From JBIQLO01 sp044464175 (GTDB lineage Bacteria; Planctomycetota; Phycisphaerae; Tepidisphaerales; Tepidisphaeraceae), in contig JBIQLO010000165.1 of the NCBI GenBank assembly GCA_044464175.1, positions 1 to 9,225 on the forward strand: a stretch of DNA of 9,225 nt, given 5' to 3'. Of this stretch, positions 1-4,589 are shown one piece after another. The stretch's first letter is position 1. Each line of letters opens with the position of its first letter. Both the position numbers and the translations under genes were made by a program. The notes under the pieces were generated by a model that worked only from the letters and a program-made list of their open reading frames with translations, was not told where the DNA came from and did no database searches.

Positions 1-85
1 GGGGGGGTCGGGGGCGGCGGGGGTGGGGGTGGGGGGGGGGGCGACGGGAGGGGGGGGGGGGCTGGGGGGGGGGGGGATTGGGGTG
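1..85. other. Near-pure G tract at the window edge (probable low-quality sequence)
   Basis: The first ~85 bases consist almost entirely of G runs of 5 to 13, broken by single C, T or A bases. Normal sequence composition resumes at about base 78-90. In the reading frame of the following gene the tract encodes mostly glycine, at a place where Lgt-type proteins carry a glycine-rich membrane segment. The real sequence may therefore be G-rich coding DNA in which other bases were miscalled as G. Runs of this kind at a contig edge are typical of no-signal calls in two-colour sequencing chemistry. I treat it as unreliable sequence, not a biological element. Confidence 0.6.
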
Positions 86-595
86 GAGGTGGTGAAGAAA
101 TGGCTGGGCGTGCGGCAATCGACGGGGGATGCGTTTGTCTTTCCGCTGATCGCGGGGATCGCCATCGGGCGGGTGGGGTGTTTTCTGGCCGGGCTGGCGG
201 ATCATACGTACGGCGTGGCGACGGGGCTGCCGTGGGGGGTGGATTTTGGAGATGGAGTGCGGCGGCACCCGACGCAGTTGTATGAGATTCTGTTTTTGGT
301 GATGTTGGGGGTTGCGTTGGCTATTTATATGCGCCGGCCGAGGCGGAATGGGTTGTTGTTCCGGCTGTTCATACTGGGATATCTGGGGTGGCGGCTGTTT
401 ATTGAATTTTACAAGCCGCGGGTGGGGCTGGTTGGGCCGTTGAGCGCTATTCAGTCGGCGTGCATTGTGGGGATGGTGGTTTGTATAATCCTGTTATGGC
501 GCGATCGCCGGGCCGCCGGTGAGGGCGCCGGTGGCACGATTGAACCGCCCCTGGAGGCCCCATGCCCGACCGTCCGTACCTCTTCTATGAGCTGA
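2..595 (+). CDS. lgt: Prolipoprotein diacylglyceryl transferase-like membrane protein, C-terminal part
   Basis: This is the 3' half of an Lgt-family integral membrane enzyme; the 5' end lies outside the window. Lgt moves the diacylglyceryl group of phosphatidylglycerol to the lipobox cysteine of prolipoproteins in the cytoplasmic membrane. Family marks seen here are GRVGCF (bases 167-184), the HPTQLYE motif (266-286), and an Arg/Glu pair in the last conserved helix, in LGWRLFIEFYKPR (Arg at 392, Glu at 404). At least four hydrophobic segments alternate with basic loops. The trusted frame begins near base 80; codons before that run through the suspicious G tract. The gene ends inside the next one: its stop at 593-595 lies 34 bases past the downstream ATG, implying translational coupling. 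The asparagine of the classical GRIGNF motif is Cys here, as in a subset of Lgt-like proteins, so it could be a divergent relative and not the housekeeping Lgt. Confidence 0.8.
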   Translation, partial: GGSGAAGVGVGGGATGGGGGLGGGGIGVEVVKKWLGVRQSTGDAFVFPLIAGIAIGRVGCFLAGLADHTYGVATGLPWGVDFGDGVRRHPTQLYEILFLVMLGVALAIYMRRPRRNGLLFRLFILGYLGWRLFIEFYKPRVGLVGPLSAIQSACIVGMVVCIILLWRDRRAAGEGAGGTIEPPLEAPCPTVRTSSMS

Positions 596-2001
596 CCAAC
601 AGCCTGTGCGCTACGTGTCTGCGCAAGGTGGAGGCGAAGGTGGTGTTTGAGGAGGGGAAGGTTTATCTGCACAAGTGGTGTCCGGAGCATCGGTTTCAGA
701 AGGTGCTGATTTCGACGGATGTGGCGTATTACAAGCTGTCGCGGCGGATGCTCAAGCCGGGGCAGATGCCGCTGAAGTTCAACACGCCGATCCGATACGG
801 CTGCCCGTACGACTGCGGGTTGTGCCCGGACCATGAGCAGCATTCCTGTTTGGCGCTGGTGGAGGTGACGGACCGGTGCAACCTCACCTGTCCGATCTGC
901 TATAGCGAATCGTCGCCACACCGGGGAAACCGGAGTCTGGAGCAGATTGAGTTCATGCTGGATTGCGTCGTGCGCAACGAGGGGGAGCCGGATGTGGTGC
1001 AGATCAGCGGGGGGGAGCCGACGATCCATCCCGACTTTTTCGCCATTCTGGATGCGGCCAAGGCACGCCCCATCAAGCATTTGATGGTCAACACCAACGG
1101 GATCAAGATCGCGGGGGATGCGGACTTTGCGCGGCGGTTGAAAGAGTACATGCCGGGATTTGAAATTTACCTGCAATTTGACTCGCTGCGCCCGGAACCG
1201 CTTCAAGCGCTGCGCGGCGTCGATCTGTCGGATGTGCGGCGGCGGGCGCTGGAGCGGCTCAATGAGCACAACATCTCGACGACGCTGGTGGTGACGCTGA
1301 AAAAGGGGCTCAATGACGGCCAGATCGGCGAGATCATTGACTTCGCCCTGAAGCAGCGGTGCGTGCGGGGGGTGACGTTTCAGCCGGTGCAGTCGGCGGG
1401 GCGGCTGGAGGATTTTGATCCGGCCCGCGACCGGTTGACGTTGTCGGAAGTGCGACAGGGGATTCTGGAGCAGGCGCCGCTTTTTTCGCCGGAGGATGTG
1501 ATTCCCGTGCCGTGCCATCCGGACTGCCTGGCGATGGCGTATGCGCTGAAACTGGATGGGTGCGTCACGCCGCTGACGCACATGATCGACCCGGGGGCGC
1601 TGCTGGCCGAGGGGGGGAACACGATCGTCTATGAGCGGAACGCGGGGATCAAAGACCAGTTGCTGCGGCTGTTTTCCACGGGGGCTTCGCCCACTTCCGG
1701 GGCGGCGACGCTCAAGCAGCTTTTGTGCTGTCTGCCGCAAGTGGCCGCCCCCGAGGGGATCGGGTATGACAACATCTTCCGCATCATCATCATGCAGTTT
1801 CTGGACCCGCATAATTTTGACGTGCGCAGTGTGAAGAAGACGTGCGTGCATATCGTCCATCCGGACGGGCGGATCATTCCGTTTGACACGTACAATTTGT
1901 TTTACCGGGATGGGAAGGAAGGGATGCTGGAGAAGGCGAGGCTGGTGCAGGTGGGGATGCCCGGAGAAAAAGGAGAGGTGGATGGACGAGCGCGAGCCTG
2001 A
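562..2001 (+). CDS. Radical SAM protein, tetraether synthase (Tes)/MJ0619-like family
   Basis: A 479-residue radical SAM enzyme, cytoplasmic or membrane-associated. The SAM-binding cluster motif is C106-x3-C110-x2-C113 (CNLTCPIC), followed by the GGE motif at residues 150-152. Before the core lies a rubredoxin- or zinc-ribbon-like site (C16-x2-C19, C40-x2-H43) and an extra cysteine set (C81-x3-C85-x2-C88, then C96) in a YGCPYDCGLCPDH block. Further cysteines that may bind auxiliary clusters are C318/C322 (PCHPDC) and C428 in the KTCVHIVHPDG block. This arrangement is known from the family holding archaeal tetraether lipid synthase, related bacterial membrane-spanning-lipid synthases, and the pterin methylase MJ0619; which reaction applies here cannot be read from sequence. 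GGAGG at 553-557 supports the ATG at 562. The gene overlaps the Lgt-like gene by 34 bases and the next small gene by 20, so the three are probably one transcript. A degenerate copy of its 3' end lies at 2416-2505. Confidence 0.88.
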   Translation: MPDRPYLFYELTNSLCATCLRKVEAKVVFEEGKVYLHKWCPEHRFQKVLISTDVAYYKLSRRMLKPGQMPLKFNTPIRYGCPYDCGLCPDHEQHSCLALVEVTDRCNLTCPICYSESSPHRGNRSLEQIEFMLDCVVRNEGEPDVVQISGGEPTIHPDFFAILDAAKARPIKHLMVNTNGIKIAGDADFARRLKEYMPGFEIYLQFDSLRPEPLQALRGVDLSDVRRRALERLNEHNISTTLVVTLKKGLNDGQIGEIIDFALKQRCVRGVTFQPVQSAGRLEDFDPARDRLTLSEVRQGILEQAPLFSPEDVIPVPCHPDCLAMAYALKLDGCVTPLTHMIDPGALLAEGGNTIVYERNAGIKDQLLRLFSTGASPTSGAATLKQLLCCLPQVAAPEGIGYDNIFRIIIMQFLDPHNFDVRSVKKTCVHIVHPDGRIIPFDTYNLFYRDGKEGMLEKARLVQVGMPGEKGEVDGRARA

Positions 2002-2350
2002 ACCGGATGAGGAACCGCCCCCATGGAGTGACCCGGTGCCGCTGGACTACCGGCCAGTGACGCCGGAGCGGTCGGGAACGCCGATGGCGGGGCAGGTAGC
2101 GATGGGTGTTGCAACCTGGGTGGCGGCGCTGGGTGGATTTGTCGCGCTGGTGGCGGCGTTCCCTCGAAGCATGGACGAAGCGGACATTGTGTTTCTGGCG
2201 GTGGTTTATCTGATCGGGCTTGCCGTCTTAATGGCCTGGATTCGGATCAGATATGAGTGGCATGGCTTCATCCCCGGCGTGCTGCTGGGATTTGGGCTGA
2301 CGTGCCTGCTGCCGCTGGGATACATTGCCATTTTGTGCGGGCACTGGTGA
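1982..2350 (+). CDS. Small three-helix membrane protein, paralogue 1
   Basis: A 122-residue protein of unknown function. The N-terminal ~33 residues are acidic and proline-rich and likely cytosolic or disordered. Three hydrophobic segments follow at about 40-60, 68-88 and 95-118. The third contains GFIPGVLLG (95-103) and ends with LPLGYIAILC. Two similar genes follow downstream; shared elements are an L-x-YR box near residue 21-24, M-A-x-QV-x-x-G-x-x-x-W at the start of helix 1, and Y-x-W-x-GFIPGVLLG before helix 3. AGGAG at 1971-1975 lies 6 bases before this ATG, so I prefer it to upstream ATGs in the same frame that lie inside the radical SAM gene. The 20-base overlap with the radical SAM gene argues for co-expression. 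I do not recognise the family; partner or accessory subunit of the radical SAM enzyme is only a guess from position. Confidence 0.75.
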   Translation: MDEREPEPDEEPPPWSDPVPLDYRPVTPERSGTPMAGQVAMGVATWVAALGGFVALVAAFPRSMDEADIVFLAVVYLIGLAVLMAWIRIRYEWHGFIPGVLLGFGLTCLLPLGYIAILCGHW

Positions 2351-2415
2351 GGCATGGGAATGGGCGCCGACGGAAGAAAAGAAGGCTTGAATCCGATGGG
2401 CGGGTGACATCCCCC

Positions 2416-2505
2416 CCGGACGGGCGGGTCATTCCGATCGGCACCTATAATCTGTTTTGCCGGGATGGACGGGAAGGGATGCTGAGGCAGGCGAGGGAGA
2501 ATCAG
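2416..2505 (+). pseudogene. Duplicated remnant of the radical SAM gene 3' end
   Basis: This stretch aligns without gaps to 1861-1950 of the radical SAM gene. By hand count 66 of the first 80 bases are identical, and similarity fades in the last 10. Translated in the matching frame it gives PDGRVIPIGTYNLFCRDG, against PDGRIIPFDTYNLFYRDG in the intact gene. No upstream part of the radical SAM gene is present, so the piece cannot make an enzyme. It stands directly before paralogue 2 of the small membrane gene, just as the intact 3' end stands before paralogue 1. The likely origin is a tandem duplication of 'gene end + small gene'. The segment lies within an open frame that could encode a short peptide, but nothing suggests that it is used. 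Confidence 0.85.
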
Positions 2506-2515
2506 CGAGCGCTAT

Positions 2516-2890
2516 ATGCAAGAAGACGATCCCAAACCGAATGATGCGCCGCGCTCACTTCCGCCGCCGCTGCCGCTGTCGTATCGGGCCGCGACGCCGC
2601 CGGAGGCGACGATGCCGATGGCGGCGCAGGTGGCGATCGGATTCGGGGCGTGGGTGGTGACGGCGGCGAGTGTTTTTGGAATCCTGTGTGGGCTGTCAGG
2701 GGGATCGCCGTTCGAGGCGGCCGCTGTATTGCTGGTCATTTCCCTGGCGCTGGCGGGCATTATCGCGCTGTGCGTCGTGATGCGGCAGAAATACCAATGG
2801 CGCGGGTTCATTCCGGGCGTGCTGCTGGGCGTGGGGCTGAACTGCCTCCTGCCCCTGGGAATTCTGGCAATCCTGTGCGCGCAAATGTGA
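2516..2890 (+). CDS. Small three-helix membrane protein, paralogue 2
   Basis: A 124-residue paralogue of the gene at 1982. A proline-rich N-terminus with PLSYR (residues 20-24) leads into MAAQVAIGFGAW (35-46). Three hydrophobic segments follow at about 40-60, 67-88 and 96-120. The signature KYQWRGFIPGVLLG lies before helix 3, and the C-terminus (CLLPLGILAILC) nearly matches that of paralogue 1. It sits directly downstream of the duplicated radical SAM 3' fragment, which makes it the product of that duplication. The ribosome binding site is poor: the nearest purine-rich run (GAGGGAGA, 2493-2500) is about 15 bases from the ATG, whereas paralogue 1 has an ideal one, because about 21 bases of the original gene junction are missing. 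Expression may be weaker. Function unknown. Confidence 0.72.
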   Translation: MQEDDPKPNDAPRSLPPPLPLSYRAATPPEATMPMAAQVAIGFGAWVVTAASVFGILCGLSGGSPFEAAAVLLVISLALAGIIALCVVMRQKYQWRGFIPGVLLGVGLNCLLPLGILAILCAQM

Positions 2891-2911
2891 GGGCGTTAAG
2901 GGCATGGAGCT

Positions 2912-2925
2912 TGCCCCATGGGGCA
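2912..2925. repeat. 14-bp perfect palindrome between small-gene paralogues 2 and 3
   Basis: TGCCCCATGGGGCA is a perfect palindrome 22 bases after the stop of paralogue 2. With only the central bases unpaired, any RNA hairpin would be strained, and no T tract follows, so it is not a convincing terminator. It could be a protein-binding site or chance in GC-rich DNA. No remnant of the radical SAM gene is seen in this gap (2891-2991). Confidence 0.3.
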
Positions 2926-2991
2926 GGAAGAGGCATTGGCAACTGCGGTAGGGTGAACTCCACCTTGCGGAGGCTTTTCCGGGAGGGATGC

Positions 2992-3354
2992 ATGGATCAA
3001 TCCGATGAGGCCGGCCTGGGCGGTTCTGATGCTTCGGAGCCGCGGCCGCTGGAGTATCGGTCTCAATCCCGCATGGGACGGGCTGAGTTGTCGATGGCGC
3101 GACAGGTGGGGCTTGGATTCGCGACCTGGGGGGCGATGCTGCTGTTTCTGGTGGTGATGTTTTTTCTGAGCATCTCCTCGCCCGAGACCCCGGCGCATCC
3201 GGCCGGGTTTGTGGTCATGGGAATCATCGCGTTCATTGTTTTGTGCATACGCGTGCGCGTGAAATACAAATGGCGCGGGTTCATTCCCGGCGTGCTGCTG
3301 GGGTTCGGGGTGACGTTCGCGCTGCCGCTGTTCCTCCTGGCGATGATGAGCTGA
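2992..3354 (+). CDS. Small three-helix membrane protein, paralogue 3
   Basis: A 120-residue, more divergent paralogue of the genes at 1982 and 2516. It keeps the PLEYR box (residues 19-23), MARQVGLGFATW (35-46) and KYKWRGFIPGVLLGFG (91-106), with hydrophobic segments at about 40-61, 71-90 and 96-119. GGGAGG at 2981-2986 is 5 bases before this ATG; an ATG at 2988 is out of frame, and in-frame ATGs further upstream lie inside paralogue 2. The N-terminal tail is less acidic than in paralogue 1, and the C-terminus lacks the LGxxAILC ending. It closes the + strand run and converges on the - strand carbonic anhydrase-like gene 41 bases later. Function unknown. Confidence 0.74.
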   Translation: MDQSDEAGLGGSDASEPRPLEYRSQSRMGRAELSMARQVGLGFATWGAMLLFLVVMFFLSISSPETPAHPAGFVVMGIIAFIVLCIRVRVKYKWRGFIPGVLLGFGVTFALPLFLLAMMS

Positions 3355-3382
3355 GGGGAAAGCCGGACTCGAGAGCGGTGGC

Positions 3383-3403
3383 GGGGTGAACCCCTTTACG
3401 GGG
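3383..3403. terminator. Possible bidirectional hairpin between convergent genes
   Basis: GGGG-TGAA-CCCC (3383-3394) followed by TTT can form a 4-bp hairpin on the + strand. The same CCCC can instead pair with GGGG at 3400-3403 across the loop TTTAC. The - strand gene's stop (3396-3398) lies inside this element, so only the + strand gene at 2992 could use it cleanly. The stems are short and the T run is only three bases, so termination is weakly supported and rests mostly on its place between converging genes. Confidence 0.3.
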
Positions 3404-3905
3404 CGGCGCCGATTTCGCCGTTGACGTATTTTTGCGCGATCTCGACGTAGTGTTCGACCAGATATTGGATATAGGCCCGGTCCTCATCCGTGGTGGGGCG
3501 GACGATTTTGCCAGGGACGCCCATGACCAGGGAGCCGTCCGGGACCTTCATGCCGGGGGGGACGACGCAGCCGGCGGCGATGATGCAATGCCGGCCGATG
3601 TAGGTGCGGTTGAGGATGGTGGCGCCCATGCCGATGAGGGTGCCGGAGCCAACCTCGCGCCCGTGGACGATGGCGCCGTGGCCGATGATGATGTCATCGC
3701 CCAGGGTGTTGGATTCTTCATGGTCGGCGTGAATGATGACGCCATCCTGGACGCTGACGCGCCGGCCCAGGGTGATGGGGGCCACATCGCCGCGGACGAC
3801 GGCGTTGAACCAGAAGCTGGTGCCGGGCCCGACGGTGACATCGCCGGTGAGGGTGGCGTTGTGGGCCTTGTAATAGCCGGCCGGGGTTTGGGTGAACAGG
3901 TGCAT
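3396..3905 (-). CDS. Gamma-class carbonic anhydrase-like hexapeptide-repeat protein
   Basis: A 169-residue left-handed beta-helix protein of the gamma carbonic anhydrase/YrdA-PaaY-like group, probably a cytosolic trimer. The body consists of hexapeptide repeats (GDVTVG, GDDIII, GSGTLI), and the C-terminal part is helical (DEDRAYIQYLVEHYVEIAQKYV). The metal-binding histidines of the gamma class are in place: H59 (IIHAD), H76 and H81 (IGHGAIVHG). So are R38 and D40 of the VVRGD motif and Q53 of VQDG. The protein may thus hydrate CO2, although many relatives with intact sites show little or no activity. I chose the ATG at 3905 because the family's homology begins there. The same frame is open to an ATG at 4001, but that extension is Pro-rich and unlike the family. 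No Shine-Dalgarno precedes the 3905 start; an extended -10 lies just upstream instead. It runs against its neighbours and looks like an independent housekeeping gene. Confidence 0.88.
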   Translation of the reverse strand: MHLFTQTPAGYYKAHNATLTGDVTVGPGTSFWFNAVVRGDVAPITLGRRVSVQDGVIIHADHEESNTLGDDIIIGHGAIVHGREVGSGTLIGMGATILNRTYIGRHCIIAAGCVVPPGMKVPDGSLVMGVPGKIVRPTTDEDRAYIQYLVEHYVEIAQKYVNGEIGAAP

Positions 3906-3910
3906 GGGGG

Positions 3911-3920
3911 AAGTATAGCA
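3911..3920 (-). promoter_or_regulatory. Extended -10 promoter (TGCTATACTT) for the carbonic anhydrase-like gene
   Basis: On the - strand TGCTATACT gives the TG-N-TATAMT form of an extended -10 box, with its last T at 3912. Six bases (3911-3906) separate it from the ATG at 3905, so the expected transcription start falls on or beside the A of the start codon. That implies a leaderless mRNA and explains the missing Shine-Dalgarno. No good -35 is seen 16-18 bases upstream, which is usual for extended -10 promoters. The same geometry occurs at 9192-9209. Confidence 0.55.
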
Positions 3921-4236
3921 GGAATGGGGATGGGGGTTAGGGGTGAAGGTCGGAGCTTCAGCAGGCTTTGGGATTGCGTATTCTGAGGGCATTTGGCTCA
4001 AACGAAGAGTCTGATGAGCCGCTTGTGTGAGATGGGTAACGGCATGGGGGCGACAGGATGTCGTGCCGGGGGACAGGGTGTCTTCGAGGGAGAGCGGGCG
4101 GGGCGGGCTATGGGCGCGCAGGGGCGTTTTTTATCGGTCATTTCTATCGTAGGGCTGGGAATTTAGAGAGTCTTGTTGTCGGGCCTGGTTCCGAAGGTAC
4201 CGGATTTGCTGATTATGCCGGTTGGCAGAGGAACCA
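3921..4236. other. Intergenic stretch between divergent genes, no gene recognised
   Basis: About 316 bases between the promoter of the - strand carbonic anhydrase-like gene and the ribosome binding site of the small + strand ORF at 4251. I see no coding sequence with a recognisable product, no tRNA and no riboswitch that I know. It contains a pair of related 11-mers (4052-4082) and a T6 tract at 4127-4132 without a good stem before it. The latter part (4135-4170) is locally AT-richer and might hold the promoter of the 4251 ORF, but I find no convincing -35/-10 pair. Confidence 0.5.
4052..4082. repeat. Two 11-bp imperfect palindromes 20 bp apart
   Basis: GACAGGATGTC (4052-4062) and GACAGGGTGTC (4072-4082) differ by one base. 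Each has the form GACA-N3-TGTC. Their starts are 20 bp apart, about two helical turns, an arrangement seen when two dimers of a regulator bind side by side. They lie upstream of the small ORF at 4251 and of the glycan genes. No regulator gene is in the window, so an operator role is only an inference. Confidence 0.3.
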
Positions 4237-4250
4237 GAGAGGTAAAAATA

Positions 4251-4451
4251 ATGATGGAGCAAACTTTGAACCAATCCATGGGGGGATTCGATTCCCAGGT
4301 GCCGGAGGATGCCTGGCGGGCTCTGATGAGCGCGTCGGAGGAGGAGTGGGAGCGGGAATCGGAGCAAACACAACTGCTTCATCCCGCTCAAACATCGATC
4401 TGGACGCGCTACATCGACAGCCGTCTTCAGCAGTTCGTCGCCCGGCGGTAA
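4251..4451 (+). CDS. Hypothetical 66-residue protein
   Basis: A short ORF starting MMEQTLNQSMGG, with an acidic middle (SASEEEWERESEQ) and a basic C-terminus (DSRLQQFVARR). The C-terminal half looks helical. There is no signal peptide, membrane segment or cysteine pair, so a small soluble protein is expected. GAGAGG at 4237-4242, 8 bases before the ATG at 4251, is a good ribosome binding site; a second ATG follows at once at 4254, and an in-frame ATG at 4173 lacks a comparable site. It lies 138 bases before the glycosidase-glycosyltransferase fusion on the same strand, without overlap. I do not recognise the family. Support comes from the ribosome binding site and a composition unlike its shadow frames; it could still be non-coding. 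Confidence 0.5.
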   Translation: MMEQTLNQSMGGFDSQVPEDAWRALMSASEEEWERESEQTQLLHPAQTSIWTRYIDSRLQQFVARR

Positions 4452-4589
4452 TGGGCAGCGGGCAAGCGCGGTTCATGCCGTTCGGGCCGGAGTGCGGCCG
4501 TTCCTGGGCCTGTTCCCGCACGCCGAATGAAAAAAATCATGGTGTTGCCGGGCGCTCATCAAGCCCCCGCGGACTTGAAAGGATGTGTT

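Noticed and set aside
451..1860. 469-residue open frame on the - strand opposite the radical SAM gene
   Set aside because: The product is rich in Arg, His, Gln and Pro without recognisable motifs, as expected for the reverse frame of a GC-rich gene, and the + strand carries clear radical SAM motifs.
2950..2980. Terminator from CTCC/GGAG followed by CTTTT after paralogue 2
   Set aside because: The stem is only 4 bp, and it sits just before the ribosome binding site of paralogue 3 in an apparent operon.
2891..2991. A further radical SAM 3' remnant before paralogue 3
   Set aside because: No PDGR-x-IP-like or matching nucleotide stretch is visible in this gap; the third copy either arose differently or has lost the trace.
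3906..4001. N-terminal extension of the carbonic anhydrase-like protein to an ATG at 4001
   Set aside because: The extra 32 residues are unlike the family, and the extended -10 at 3911-3920 lies within this stretch, favouring the ATG at 3905.
4108..4132. Terminator ending in the T6 tract at 4127-4132
   Set aside because: The preceding bases form no stem better than 3 bp, and no + strand gene ends just before it.
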